64,000 nucleotides of DNA from Microbacterium azadirachtae (GCF_000956505.1 NZ_JYIX01000035.1:186001-250000); one strand, 5' to 3'; positions 25,429 through 34,524 are shown, counted from the first letter of the stretch. Notes: generated from the sequence alone by a model not told the origin. Program-made: numbers and translations.

Positions 25429-26604
25429 GTGAGTCCGACCACCGCTGCCGTCACCGAGAGGGTGCGTGCGCGGCTGCGTGCCGAGCGGACGGATCCTTCG
25501 GCCCATCCCGATGAGGCGCGGCGGATCGCTCAGTTCGAGGTGCGTCGGCACAACGATCACGCGCTCGCCCGCGGCACCGCCACGATCGACGACGAGGCGG
25601 CCTGTGTGCGGGACATCCTCGCCGGGGTGGCCGGCTACGGGCCGCTGCAACCGCTGCTCGAGGATGACACGATCGAGGAGATCTGGCTCAACGGTCCCTC
25701 ACGCGTGTTCATCGCCCGCGAGGGACGCAGCGAGCGCGTGCCGATCGCCTTGACCGAGGCCCAACTGCGCGATGTCGTCGAACGCATGCTGCATTCCACC
25801 GGGCGGCGGGTCGACATCGGGCAGCCGTTCGTCGATGCGTCCCTGCCGGACGGATCCCGGCTGCACGTCGCGATCGCCGATGTCGTCCATGGGTCCTGGG
25901 CCGTCAACATCCGGCGGTTCCTGCCGCGGTACCGGAGTCTCGACTCCCTCGTCGCGCAGGGCATGGTTCCCGCGTCGGTCGGTGTGATGCTCTCCGACGC
26001 GATGCGCGCGGGCCGCAGCGTGGTGGTCTCGGGGCCCACTCATGCGGGCAAGACCACGCTCCTGGCCGCGCTCGTCGCGGAATGCCGCGAACAGCGGGTG
26101 ATCACCGTGGAGGAGACGTTCGAGCTGGGCGTGCAGGCGCCGGATCTCGTGGCCCTCCAGGGTCGCCAGGCGAGCCTGGAGGGTACGGGGGAGATCACGC
26201 TGCGCCGCCTCGTGAAGGAGGCGCTGCGGATGCGACCCGACCGGCTCGTTGTCGGCGAGGTGCGCGATGCCGAGGCGCTCGATCTGGTGCTCGCACTCAA
26301 CACCGGCATCCCCGGCGCGGCCACCGTGCATGCGAACTCGGCCGCGGAGGCGCTCGACAAGCTCACGATGCTGCCCTTGCTCGCGGGACGCAACATCGAC
26401 AGGGCGTTCATCGCACCGGCGCTCGCCGCATCCGTGGACCTCGTCGTGCACTGCCGCCGCGAGGCTGACGGCACCCGACGTGTCGCCGAGGTGATCGAGC
26501 CTCTCGGCGTCGACGCCGGCGGACGCATCACGCATCGTGTCATCCATGCGGAGCCGGAGCCGTATGCCTCTTCGGGCATGTTCCGCCACCGGGGCGTCGC
26601 ATGA
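25429..26604 (+). CDS. tadA: Tad pilus assembly ATPase (TadA/CpaF family)
   Basis: Protein of 391 aa. VAGYGPLQPLLEDDTIEEIWLNGP is the CpaF N-terminal signature. The Walker A loop reads GPTHAGKTTLL (H205, K208), TVEETFEL is the Asp/Glu box, and LVKEALRMRPDRLVVGEVRDAEAL is Walker B. It powers assembly of Flp/Tad pili at the cytoplasmic face. GTG start. It begins a chain of seven tightly packed genes with 4-base overlaps. No CpaE/TadZ-like gene precedes it, unlike most actinobacterial tad loci. Confidence 0.93.
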   Translation: MSPTTAAVTERVRARLRAERTDPSAHPDEARRIAQFEVRRHNDHALARGTATIDDEAACVRDILAGVAGYGPLQPLLEDDTIEEIWLNGPSRVFIAREGRSERVPIALTEAQLRDVVERMLHSTGRRVDIGQPFVDASLPDGSRLHVAIADVVHGSWAVNIRRFLPRYRSLDSLVAQGMVPASVGVMLSDAMRAGRSVVVSGPTHAGKTTLLAALVAECREQRVITVEETFELGVQAPDLVALQGRQASLEGTGEITLRRLVKEALRMRPDRLVVGEVRDAEALDLVLALNTGIPGAATVHANSAAEALDKLTMLPLLAGRNIDRAFIAPALAASVDLVVHCRREADGTRRVAEVIEPLGVDAGGRITHRVIHAEPEPYASSGMFRHRGVA

Positions 26605-27455
26605 CCCTGCTCCTGGGCGCGCTGCTCGCCGCCGGCGTCGTGCTGGTGGCGTCTCCGTGGCTGTGGCCCGCGGGGGAACGCGCGGTGCGCATTCCGCGCG
26701 GCGGCGCCTCGACCCGGCTGCTCCGTGAAGCAGGGTTCCGGGCGGATGCCCGCGCGCTCGCGGTGAGCGTCGTGGCGGGCGGGCTCGTGGCGGGGTCCGT
26801 GGCGTGGCTGATGACGGGGACGCCCGCCTTCGCCCTTGTGCTGGCGCTCGCGGGTGCCGCGATGCCGGTCGTCTTCCTGCGTGCGCGGCGTCATCGACTG
26901 CTGCGGTTGCGGCGCGGGCTGTGGCCCGACGTCTGCGACCTGCTGATCGCGTCGATCAGGGTGGGGATGCCGCTGCCTGATGCCGTCGCCGCGCTGGAGG
27001 AGGCCGCTCCTGCTCCGCTGCGCCCCGCGTTCGCGGCGTTCGCGCGCGATCTGCATGCGACGGGCCGCTTCGACGCGGCGGCGGCGCAGCTCAAGGAGGC
27101 GCTCGCGGATCCTGTCGGAGACCGGATCGTGGAGACCCTTCGCATGGCGAGAGAAGTCGGCGGCACGGAGCTCACGACGGTCCTGCGCGCGCTGTCGGGC
27201 TCCGTGCGGGCGGAGGCCGCTCTGCGCGCCGAGGTGGAGGCGCGTCAGTCCTGGATCCGTGGTGCCGCGGTGCTCGGCGCGATCGCGCCGTGGGCGATCC
27301 TTGGGCTGCTTCTTCTGCGCCCAGAGGGTGCCAGCGCGTACACGAGCCCCGAAGGCGTGGCGCTCATCCTCGGCGGCGCCGCAGTGTCGTTCGTCGCCTT
27401 CCGGATCATGCTGCGCATCGGCCGGCTGCCGGAACCACGGCGGTGGTTCCGATGA
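26601..27455 (+). CDS. tadB: Tad pilus platform protein TadB (type II secretion F domain)
   Basis: Protein of 284 aa with an N-terminal pair of hydrophobic segments, a cytoplasmic T2SF domain (RLRRGLWPDVCDLLIASIRVGMPLPDAVAALEEAAP, written here by its start and end) and two C-terminal membrane helices. It forms the inner-membrane platform with TadC, driven by TadA. ATG overlaps the tadA stop (ATGA). Confidence 0.88.
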   Translation: MTLLLGALLAAGVVLVASPWLWPAGERAVRIPRGGASTRLLREAGFRADARALAVSVVAGGLVAGSVAWLMTGTPAFALVLALAGAAMPVVFLRARRHRLLRLRRGLWPDVCDLLIASIRVGMPLPDAVAALEEAAPAPLRPAFAAFARDLHATGRFDAAAAQLKEALADPVGDRIVETLRMAREVGGTELTTVLRALSGSVRAEAALRAEVEARQSWIRGAAVLGAIAPWAILGLLLLRPEGASAYTSPEGVALILGGAAVSFVAFRIMLRIGRLPEPRRWFR

Positions 27456-28378
27456 ACTCGCTGTCCGACATCGCCGTCTCCGTCCTGCTCGGCGGTCTGC
27501 TGGCGGCGGGGGTGCTGCTCGCGCTGGCGGCCTTCCCGCGCTGGCGCTGGGCGAACCTCAGCCTGCGGATCGCACCGTACGTCCGCGATGTCGCCGACCT
27601 CGCGGATCCGGCCGCGCGGCTGCCGTGGCGGATGCCCGCCGGCGGATCCTGGACGGCGCGGATCACCGGAGTGTTCGGGCTGTTCGGCGGCGGCGACGTG
27701 GGTGTCGCCCGGCGGATGAGCCAGGCGGGGTTGTCCGGTGGATCGCGCACTTTCCGCAGCCGGCAACTGGTCTGGGTGCTGTTCGGACTCGGAGCGGGTG
27801 CCGGTGCGACGGTCGTTCTCGTGCTGATCGGTCGGCTGTCGGCATCGGCCGTGCTCCTCCCCGTGCTGACCGCGGTCACGGCCGGAGCCGGCTGCGACGC
27901 ACTGCTCGGCCTTCGGGCGAAGGCGCGCGTCCGTCGGCTCACCGAGGAGCTGCCGACGGTGCTGGAGTTCCTCGCGTTGTGCCTGTCCGCGGGGGAGGGG
28001 CTTCCGGATGCGCTCCGCCGCGTGGGTCAGGCCGGTTCGGGCGAGCTGAGCGGGGAGCTGCGGGGCGTGATCCTCGCCGTCAACACGGGATCCTCGCTCG
28101 CCGATGCGCTGAGCGAGTGCGCGCAACGGTTGCAGATCCCGCCGCTGACCCGTGCCGCGGATCAGGTCATCGCCGCTCTCGAACGTGGTGCCCCGCTGGC
28201 CGCGGTGCTGCAGGCGCAGGCATCGGATGCACGCGAGGAGACCAAGCGGGACCTCATCGAGCAGGCCGGGCGCAAGGAGATCCTCATGATGCTCCCGCTC
28301 GTGTTCCTGATCCTCCCGCTCAGCGTGCTCTTCGCCGTGTTCCCCGGCGTCTTCATCCTGCGGCTCGGCATCGGCTGA
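27452..28378 (+). CDS. tadC: Tad pilus platform protein TadC (type II secretion F domain)
   Basis: Protein of 308 aa. Hydrophobic N-terminus SVLLGGLLAAGVLLALAAF, then a T2SF domain with ELPTVLEFLALCLSAGEGL and LADALSECAQRLQIPPLTRA, and the closing helix MMLPLVFLILPLSVLFAVF. Coupled to tadB by ATGA. Two F-domain proteins plus one ATPase is the standard Tad core. Confidence 0.88.
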   Translation: MNSLSDIAVSVLLGGLLAAGVLLALAAFPRWRWANLSLRIAPYVRDVADLADPAARLPWRMPAGGSWTARITGVFGLFGGGDVGVARRMSQAGLSGGSRTFRSRQLVWVLFGLGAGAGATVVLVLIGRLSASAVLLPVLTAVTAGAGCDALLGLRAKARVRRLTEELPTVLEFLALCLSAGEGLPDALRRVGQAGSGELSGELRGVILAVNTGSSLADALSECAQRLQIPPLTRAADQVIAALERGAPLAAVLQAQASDAREETKRDLIEQAGRKEILMMLPLVFLILPLSVLFAVFPGVFILRLGIG

Positions 28379-28410
28379 GACCGCCCTCCTCTCCTCGAAG
28401 GGATTCACTC

Positions 28411-28608
28411 ATGGCCGCTGATCGTCTGTTGCTTCACGCCGCTCCACCGCGCCTCGATGCGCGCGACGATCCGGAGCGCGGGGACGTGCCGGGCTGGGTC
28501 CTGATCACGTTGATGACCGCCGGGCTCGTGGTGCTGATCTGGGCCGTCGCGGGGCCGGCGCTCACGAACCTGTTCGAGCAGGCGATCGCGCGCGTGAGCG
28601 GACTCTGA
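28411..28608 (+). CDS. Small membrane protein, candidate Flp-type pilin
   Basis: Protein of 65 aa with one hydrophobic helix (about 29-47, VLITLMTAGLVVLIWAVAG) behind a charged N-terminus ending in ERGDVPGW. Position between tadC and tadE, size and single helix fit the pilin subunit. The cleavage motif is atypical: class III prepilins normally have Gly then Glu at +5, and here no Glu follows the glycine. The ribosome site GAAGGGA is about ten bases from ATG. Function is inferred from position. Confidence 0.65.
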   Translation: MAADRLLLHAAPPRLDARDDPERGDVPGWVLITLMTAGLVVLIWAVAGPALTNLFEQAIARVSGL

Positions 28609-28614
28609 CCGACC

Positions 28615-29028
28615 ATGTCTCGCGTGGCGGAACTGAGCCCCAGAAGCGACGACCGCGGATCCAGCCCGGTCGAGTTCGTGCTCGTGGGGGCGTTGCTGAC
28701 CACGCTCACGCTGGGCGTGCTGCAGTTCGCCTTGGCCGTCTATGTGCGCAACGTCGTGCACGATGCCGCGGTCGAGGGTGCGCACGTCGCAGCCCTCGCC
28801 GACACCGAGCCGGGTGAGGGTGTGCAGCGCACCGCGCTCGTGATCAGTCGCGCCGTCGGACGCGGCTACGCGCAGAACGTCACCGTACGCGAGACGGCCG
28901 CGCTGGGCGTGCCGACCATGGAGGTCACCGTGCGCACGACACTGCCGCTCATCGGGCTGCTCGGAGTGCCTTCGGGGCTGGAGGTGACAGGTCGTGCTCC
29001 CGTGGAGTCCTTCACCGAGGAGGGGTGA
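28615..29028 (+). CDS. TadE-like pseudopilin
   Basis: Protein of 137 aa. DRGSSPVEFVLVGALLTTLT has the TadE processing-site pattern (Gly, then Glu at +5 followed by an aromatic residue) and starts the single membrane helix. The remainder is an extracytoplasmic domain. The TadE family is required for pilus assembly. It lies six bases behind the small pilin candidate, and the next gene overlaps it by 35 bases. Confidence 0.82.
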   Translation: MSRVAELSPRSDDRGSSPVEFVLVGALLTTLTLGVLQFALAVYVRNVVHDAAVEGAHVAALADTEPGEGVQRTALVISRAVGRGYAQNVTVRETAALGVPTMEVTVRTTLPLIGLLGVPSGLEVTGRAPVESFTEEG

Positions 29029-29494
29029 CCTCGCCAGCTGCCGTGCATCTGCTCGCGAGCTGTCGGACGAGACCGGATCCGCGGCGCTCGAGTTCATCGG
29101 GCTCGGGGTGATCCTGCTCGTGCCGCTGGTGTATCTCGTGCTCGCGCTCGGCGCGATCCAGGGGGAGATGCTGGGAGTCGAGTCCGCGGCGCGACACGCG
29201 GCGCGCACGATGAGTGCGGCGAGGGGCGTCGCCGACGCCACCGCTTGGGCGGACGCGACCGTGCGGTCCGCGATCGAGGAGTACGGGATGGATGCGGACA
29301 CCGTCGACGTCGACATCCGCTGCGCACCGGTCACTACCGGATGCCCGGCTGCGGGCGCGACGGTCGTGGTCACGGTGACGGCGGAGGTCGCGTTGCCGTT
29401 CGTGCCGCCGGTGTTCGGCCTGGACCGCGTGAGCAGGGTGCGTGTGCAGGCGTCTTCGGCGTACAAGGTCTCGCGCACGTGGATGGACGGATGA
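28994..29494 (+). CDS. TadE/TadF-like pseudopilin
   Basis: Protein of 166 aa. ETGSAALEFIGLGVILLVPL repeats the Gly, Glu(+5) processing pattern and membrane helix. I chose GTG 28994 because GGAGGTGA sits six bases upstream and no later ATG, GTG or TTG precedes the helix, giving a 35-base overlap with the preceding TadE-like gene in another frame. The mature part has two cysteines (RCAPVTTGC), possibly a disulfide outside the membrane. Confidence 0.8.
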   Translation: MLPWSPSPRRGDLASCRASARELSDETGSAALEFIGLGVILLVPLVYLVLALGAIQGEMLGVESAARHAARTMSAARGVADATAWADATVRSAIEEYGMDADTVDVDIRCAPVTTGCPAAGATVVVTVTAEVALPFVPPVFGLDRVSRVRVQASSAYKVSRTWMDG

Positions 29495-29934
29495 ACGCGG
29501 TGGGGGCAAGGGAGCATCGTGTCGGTCTGCTCGACGATGACCGCGGCAGCACGATGCCGCTCATCCTTGGCTATCTCGTGCTGGCGATCGCCGTGATCTA
29601 CGTGTGCGTATGCGCGACCGATCTCTACATCGCGCAGAAGCGGCTCGACTCGATGGCCGACGCGGCCGCGCTCGCCGGAGCCGACGGCTTCCGCCTGCAG
29701 GTCGAGGGCGAGGCGATCCGCGCCGAGCTCGACGACGCGGAGATCGCGGATCAGGCGAGCGCGGTGATCGGGATCATCGACGACGGCGCAGAGCTGGTCT
29801 CTGCGGGCAGTCCCGACGGACGCTCGGCGCGCGTGACCGTGCGCGCGACGTGGTCGCCCCCGCTGCTCAGCGAGTTCGTGCCTTCGATGCTCGTGATCCA
29901 GTCGACGGGGACCAGTCGCACGGCACTGGAGTGA
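29491..29934 (+). CDS. TadG-like pilus protein (Tad N-terminal domain)
   Basis: Protein of 147 aa. DRGSTMPLILGYLVLAIAVIYVCVCATDLYIAQKRLDSMADAAALAGADG (quoted by its ends: DRGSTMPLIL to ADAAALAGADG) is the membrane-helix and helical motif of the Tad_N/TadG family, here without the long von Willebrand-like domain of classical TadG. It overlaps the previous stop (ATGA) and is the last gene of the operon; a convergent MFS gene follows 11 bp later. Confidence 0.82.
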   Translation: MNAVGAREHRVGLLDDDRGSTMPLILGYLVLAIAVIYVCVCATDLYIAQKRLDSMADAAALAGADGFRLQVEGEAIRAELDDAEIADQASAVIGIIDDGAELVSAGSPDGRSARVTVRATWSPPLLSEFVPSMLVIQSTGTSRTALE

Positions 29935-29945
29935 CCGCGACCGAC

Positions 29946-31208
29946 TCAGCCCGCAGGTCGCCGCGGCACGAACCGCGGGATCCACCGCAGGAACCCCACC
30001 GCGCCGAGCACGCCGATCCCGCCGATGACGGCGGCTCCGATCGCGAGCGAGCTGATCGCTGCGATGCCGGAGAACAGCAGGGGAGCGATCGCACCTCCCG
30101 CGTCGGTCAGCGTGCGCCAGGATCCGAGGAACGCCGCGGGTTCGGATTGCGGGGCGACGTCGGCGCCGAGCGTGAGCAGGATGCCGCTCGACAGTCCGTT
30201 GCCGACGCCGAGCACGGCCGCGATCATGCCGAACCACAGCACGTTGGTGGCCGCGTCGTGCGTGAGCGAGAGCACCAGGAAGCCTGCGCCCATCAGCACC
30301 ATCGCGGGCAGCGCGGCCCAGAGCCGGCCGAAGCGGTCCATGACCTGGCCGCTCGCGTAGAACAGGGCGAAGTCGATCGCGCCGGAGACGCCGACGACCA
30401 GCGCGATCGAGGAGGCATCCAGACCGATCGAGATGCCCCATAGCGGCAGCACCACCTGGCGGGCCGCGCGTACCGCCGACAGGCTCGCCGCCGCGAGACC
30501 CAGGCGGCCCAGCACACCGCGGTTGCGCCACATCGTGCGGAAGACACCCGCGCGCTCGATGGTGGGGATCGACCCGCTCACCGCCTCGCCGGTGTCCTCG
30601 ACCGCGTCCGGTTCGCGCTCGGCGGCCGCGGCCTGCGCCTCGGGATCCGGCCCGAACAGCACGAGCAGGATCAGCGCGACCAGCAGGACGGCGAAGAACC
30701 AGAGGGTCGCATTCTCGGTGTGGAACAGCGCGAGCAGCGCGGCGGCGAGGAAGGGACCCACGAACATGCCCGCACGGAAGGATCCGCCGAGCAGCGACAG
30801 CGCCCTGGCGCGGAACTCGAGCGGCACCCGGGTGGTCATGAACGCGTGGCGGGCGAGGCCGAACGCCGCAGCCGACATGCCGACCACGAACACCGCGATC
30901 GTGAACACGACGAGGCTCGGCGCCAAGGCGCCCGCGATCACGCCGATCAGCGAGAGCACACCCGCGATGACCATCGTGAACCGCTCGCCGACCTTCGCAA
31001 CCAGCCAGCCGGCGGGGATGTTGCCGCACAACTGTCCGACCACGAGGGCCGAGGCGATGAGGCCGGCGGAGGCGAGCGACGCGCCCCGGCTCGCCGCGAT
31101 CACGGGGATGAGCGGCAGGACCGCGCCTTCGCCGAGCGAGAAGAGCAGCGTCGGCAGGTACACCATCGGGCCGAACTTCCAGAGCACTGAGATCGACCGT
31201 TCCGCCAC
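29946..31208 (-). CDS. MFS transporter
   Basis: Protein of 420 aa with 12 hydrophobic segments and an acidic central loop (EREPDAVEDTGEAVSG). Helix 2-3 loop AGWLVAKVGERFTM is MFS-like; substrate class is not recognisable. The true start is taken as GTG 31208: it is six bases behind TACCGT on the minus strand (also with GGAG in the gap), and the frame upstream has low-complexity, non-protein-like sequence. Convergent with the tad operon, not part of it. Confidence 0.82.
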   Translation of the reverse strand: MAERSISVLWKFGPMVYLPTLLFSLGEGAVLPLIPVIAASRGASLASAGLIASALVVGQLCGNIPAGWLVAKVGERFTMVIAGVLSLIGVIAGALAPSLVVFTIAVFVVGMSAAAFGLARHAFMTTRVPLEFRARALSLLGGSFRAGMFVGPFLAAALLALFHTENATLWFFAVLLVALILLVLFGPDPEAQAAAAEREPDAVEDTGEAVSGSIPTIERAGVFRTMWRNRGVLGRLGLAAASLSAVRAARQVVLPLWGISIGLDASSIALVVGVSGAIDFALFYASGQVMDRFGRLWAALPAMVLMGAGFLVLSLTHDAATNVLWFGMIAAVLGVGNGLSSGILLTLGADVAPQSEPAAFLGSWRTLTDAGGAIAPLLFSGIAAISSLAIGAAVIGGIGVLGAVGFLRWIPRFVPRRPAG

Positions 31209-31257
31209 GTCTCCACGGTAGACCCGTGCACCGTCCGAGGCGGAGCGGCCGAGCCGT

Positions 31258-32505
31258 TCAGAACGGCGCAGGCGCGGAAGTACGGAACCCGGTCGGCGTG
31301 ATGACCTGAACCGTGCGCTCCTCGGGCCGGGTGCGATACCTCGCTCGCGTGCGATGTCGCAGGCGATGATCCCGGGGGCAGAGGGGCCGCAGCCGGCGGA
31401 TGTCGGTGGTTCCGCCGTCGGCCCAGGGAAGGTCGTGGTCGATGTCGGCATCGAGTGCAAGGCGGGTGCAGCCGTCGCGGGAGCAGGTGCCGTGCTGCAG
31501 GATCAGCCAGTCGCGCTGCGCCCGGGTGGGGCGGTAGGTGCGGCGATCCATGTCGACGATGACGCCCTTGACCGGATCCGTGATGACGCGGTGGAAGGAT
31601 CCGGCGTCGAGGAAGATCTGCGCGGCCGTGAGCGGGTCGATGGGACCGACGCCGACGATCTCCGCCTGCTCTGCCGGAGGGCGCTCGCCCGCGAGCAGCT
31701 GCACGGGCACCGTGACGAACACCTTCGTCGTCACCGCCGTCGCGGTGCCATCGCCCTTCAGCCAGGCCGCGGCGAGGTCCGCACGGAGTTGATCCCGCGT
31801 GCGGTCGCCCCGCTCCGCCTTCTGCATGTGCTTCGCGGTCGCCGAGAGCCGGTGATAGGCGGCGTGCAGGTCGGCGGTCGGACCGTAGATGCTCAGCCAC
31901 GACATGCCGTCACCGGCTTCGGTCAAGGTCACCGCCCTGTCCTCCATCGCGCGCGCATGACGTCGCACGGTGCGGTCGCCGAGCAGTCTGTCCACGAGGG
32001 TGCGGACCTTGCGCCGCAGCATCGCCGGAGGGCAGGTCAGCACCCACTCGGCGGCCGCCTCGTCGACGGCCGCGATCGCCGTGCGCGCCTCCGCCCGGAC
32101 GTCGTCCGGTGCATCGATCGGCGCCTGAAGCACCCGCACGCGGGAGACCACGTCCTGCACGGCCGCGGGGGAGCCGAATCCGGAACGGGCTCGTTCCCAG
32201 ACGTTCGGCAGCAGCGTCATCGCGAACTCGGCGGTCGCCTGCATGGCGCGCACCTGGTCCTCGGAGAGCTGCAGCCGCAACGCCACGTCCATGACCGCCG
32301 CCCGCTCGGCGAAGCCGGGATCCGCGTCGGCGGTGTACAGGTCGGGGTGCCGGCGCGCCAGTTCGATCACCTCGAGGATCCGCTCCGAGCGCAGAGCCGC
32401 CCGGCGGTTCACCTCATGGTCGTTGCGGGCGAGATCGCCGAGCACGAAGCCGACGATCTCCGCCGCGGACGCGAGTCGCGGGGCCGGATCGTCGGTGTTC
32501 TCCAT
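31258..32505 (-). CDS. DUF222 / 13E12-family protein with C-terminal HNH endonuclease domain
   Basis: Protein of 415 aa. The N-terminal helical DUF222 region covers about 1-320. The C-terminal HNH motif is complete: CSRDGCTRLALDADIDHDLPW supplies the Cys pair and the catalytic His, followed by GGTTDIRRLRPLCPRDHRLRH with its N/H positions. This family is repeated in many actinobacterial genomes with unknown role. ATG lies six bases behind TATATT on the minus strand. It could be nuclease-active, but no mobile element borders are visible. Confidence 0.87.
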   Translation of the reverse strand: MENTDDPAPRLASAAEIVGFVLGDLARNDHEVNRRAALRSERILEVIELARRHPDLYTADADPGFAERAAVMDVALRLQLSEDQVRAMQATAEFAMTLLPNVWERARSGFGSPAAVQDVVSRVRVLQAPIDAPDDVRAEARTAIAAVDEAAAEWVLTCPPAMLRRKVRTLVDRLLGDRTVRRHARAMEDRAVTLTEAGDGMSWLSIYGPTADLHAAYHRLSATAKHMQKAERGDRTRDQLRADLAAAWLKGDGTATAVTTKVFVTVPVQLLAGERPPAEQAEIVGVGPIDPLTAAQIFLDAGSFHRVITDPVKGVIVDMDRRTYRPTRAQRDWLILQHGTCSRDGCTRLALDADIDHDLPWADGGTTDIRRLRPLCPRDHRLRHRTRARYRTRPEERTVQVITPTGFRTSAPAPF

Positions 32506-32626
32506 GATCCGAATATAGTACAAAACTACGAAATCAACCAGGGTTCAACGACTGATCCTGTGGCCGTTCTCGGTCCTCTTCCGGAGGGGCGAGGCCGATG
32601 GGTCGTCAGGGCATCGCCGCGCGCGA

Positions 32627-32632
32627 TACTCT
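32627..32632 (+). promoter_or_regulatory. -10 box TACTCT of the prfB promoter
   Basis: TACTCT ends eight bases before the prfB ATG at 32641, leaderless layout. Confidence 0.55.
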
Positions 32633-32640
32633 GAGGTGCC

Positions 32641-33753
32641 ATGCTCGAACTTGACCTCTCCGCCGAAATCGCGGCCCTCCGTCAGACCTTCGGTGACATC
32701 CGCGAGGTCGCCGACGTCGAGGGACTCCGCGCCGACATCGAACGCCTCAGTGAGGAAGCCGGTGCGCCCGACCTCTGGGACGACCCGGAGAAGGCCCAGA
32801 AGGTGACGAGTGCACTCAGCCACCGTCAGGCCGACCTGAAGCGCGTCACCGAGGTGGAGCAGCGTCTCGACGACCTCGAGGTGCTCATCGAGCTCGCCAA
32901 CGAGATGGAGGACGAGGACTCCGTCGTCGAGGCGCGCGCCGAGCTCGCCTCTCTCACCGAGACCGTGAACCAGCTCGAGGTGCAGACCCTGCTGGACGGC
33001 GAGTACGACGAGCGCGCGGCGATCATCACGATCCGCTCCGGCGCGGGCGGCGATGACGCCACCGACTTCGCCGAGATGCTGCTGCGCATGTACCTGCGCT
33101 ATGCCGAGCGCCACAAGTTCCCCGTCAAGGTCATGGACACGTCCTACGCCGAGGGGGCCGGCATCAAGTCCACGACGTTAGAGGTCGACGCGCCCTACGC
33201 GTTCGGCACGCTCTCGGTCGAGGCCGGCACGCACCGCCTCGCCCGGATCAGCCCGTTCGGATCCGCCGACAAGCGCCAGACGTCGTTCGCCGCGGTCGAG
33301 GTCATCCCGCTCATGGAGGAGGCGACCGAGGTCGACATCCCCGAGGGCGACATCCGCGTCGACGTGTTCCGCTCGTCCGGCCCCGGCGGCCAGTCGGTCA
33401 ACACGACGGACTCCGCCGTGCGCCTCACGCACCTCCCGACCGGCATCGTCGTCTCGATGCAGAACGAGAAGTCGCAGATCCAGAACCGCGCCGCCGCCAT
33501 GCGCGTGCTGCAGACTCGCCTTCTGCTGCTGCAGAAGGAGGAGGAGGCCGCGAAGAAGAAGGAGCTCGCCGGCAACATCACCGCGAGCTGGGGCGACCAG
33601 ATGCGCTCCTACTTCCTTTACGGACAGCAGCTCGTGAAGGACCTCCGCACGGGACACGAGTCCGGCAACCCGGCGAACGTGTTCGATGGCGACCTGGACG
33701 GCTTCATCTCCGCAGGGATCCGCTGGCGCAAGCGCAAGGACGACGACGACTGA
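32641..33753 (+). CDS. prfB: Peptide chain release factor 2
   Basis: Protein of 370 aa that ends translation at UGA and UAA. The catalytic GGQ is in [20 protein letters not shown], and the stop-codon-reading SPF tripeptide is in [13 protein letters not shown], which separates RF2 from RF1 (PxT). The coding frame is continuous, without the autoregulatory +1 frameshift site used in E. coli. It heads the region leading to ftsEX-smpB, a gene order typical of actinobacteria. Confidence 0.97.
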   Translation: MLELDLSAEIAALRQTFGDIREVADVEGLRADIERLSEEAGAPDLWDDPEKAQKVTSALSHRQADLKRVTEVEQRLDDLEVLIELANEMEDEDSVVEARAELASLTETVNQLEVQTLLDGEYDERAAIITIRSGAGGDDATDFAEMLLRMYLRYAERHKFPVKVMDTSYAEGAGIKSTTLEVDAPYAFGTLSVEAGTHRLARISPFGSADKRQTSFAAVEVIPLMEEATEVDIPEGDIRVDVFRSSGPGGQSVNTTDSAVRLTHLPTGIVVSMQNEKSQIQNRAAAMRVLQTRLLLLQKEEEAAKKKELAGNITASWGDQMRSYFLYGQQLVKDLRTGHESGNPANVFDGDLDGFISAGIRWRKRKDDDD

Positions 33754-33808
33754 CCCGTCGGCATCGACGATTCAGGGACTTGCCAGGGCGCGGCGCCCGC
33801 GAGTGTCA

Positions 33809-33814
33809 TAGGGT
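33809..33814 (+). promoter_or_regulatory. -10 box TAGGGT before the NlpC/P60 gene
   Basis: TAGGGT ends nine bases before ATG 33824, predicting a start of transcription at or just before the first ATG. Confidence 0.5.
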
Positions 33815-33823
33815 GGTGACCCG

Positions 33824-34489
33824 ATGGCTGTGACACGGAGAATCCCGATGACTGTGACACGGAAGACGGCGGCCGGCTGCGCGATCGCGGCGCTGATCGT
33901 TCCCGTGGCGGCGACGGCTGCGTACGCCTTCGCGCCGGGAGCACCCGCGTCCTCAGCGCACACGGTGTCGCTCGTGGTCGCCCCGCAGACCTATACGGTC
34001 GCGTCCGCCGCGCAGGAACCGAGCACGACGCGGGCCGTCTTCGACGTCCTCTACACCCCGCCGGCGCCCGTCGTCGAGCCGAGCGCCGCCCCCGCGGCTG
34101 CCGCGAGCTCCACGACGACCGCGGCCCCCGCACCCGCACAGGAGTTCTCCGGGGATGCGGTCGTCGCGTACGCGCAGACGTTCGTAGGCGTCGTCCCCTA
34201 CGGCTGGGGCGCGGATCCCAGCGACTCCTTCGGCTGCGACGGCCTCGTGCAGTACGTGTACGGGCACTTCGGGATCAGCCTTCCCCGCGGCGCCGACAAC
34301 CAGGCGGCGCTGGGCACCGTGATCTCCGCCGACGAGGCGCGCGCCGGCGACCTCGTGTGGTGGCCCGGGCGGCACATCGGAATCTGGGACGGCGCCGGCG
34401 GCATCATCGACGCGCCGGACTGGGGTCGCTACGTCGAGCACCACGCCCCGTGGGCGAGCTCCGGGCCGCCGATCTTCATCCGGCTCTGA
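33824..34489 (+). CDS. Secreted NlpC/P60 family cell-wall peptidase
   Basis: Protein of 221 aa. A signal peptide (AAGCAIAALIVPVAATAAYAFA, quoted by its core IAALIVPVAATAAYA) is followed by a Pro/Ala/Thr linker and an NlpC/P60 domain with catalytic C138 (SFGCDGLVQYVYGHFG) and H184 (RHIGIWDG). Such enzymes cleave peptide stems of peptidoglycan. Two in-frame ATGs sit in a 24-bp tandem repeat; the first fits a leaderless start, the second (33848) has GGAGA seven bases upstream. Its position beside ftsEX suggests, without proof, that it is a hydrolase controlled by FtsEX. Confidence 0.87.
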   Translation: MAVTRRIPMTVTRKTAAGCAIAALIVPVAATAAYAFAPGAPASSAHTVSLVVAPQTYTVASAAQEPSTTRAVFDVLYTPPAPVVEPSAAPAAAASSTTTAAPAPAQEFSGDAVVAYAQTFVGVVPYGWGADPSDSFGCDGLVQYVYGHFGISLPRGADNQAALGTVISADEARAGDLVWWPGRHIGIWDGAGGIIDAPDWGRYVEHHAPWASSGPPIFIRL

Positions 34490-34524
34490 CGACGAACTCC
34501 TGGTGGCCGCAGCGCCTCCGGCGG

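Noticed and set aside
28405..31029. Very long open frames on the strand opposite to real genes (for example antisense to tad, metE, the sugar porter and the ABC ATPase)
   Set aside because: They mirror confident genes, are rich in Arg, Ala, Gly, His and Pro without domains, and follow from the high third-position GC of the real genes.
31258..32505. DUF222/HNH protein as a mobile homing element
   Set aside because: No intron, intein or flanking repeat is seen; the family is a common actinobacterial chromosomal paralogue group.
32641..32760. Programmed +1 frameshift in prfB
   Set aside because: The RF2 frame is continuous with no in-frame UGA near the start.
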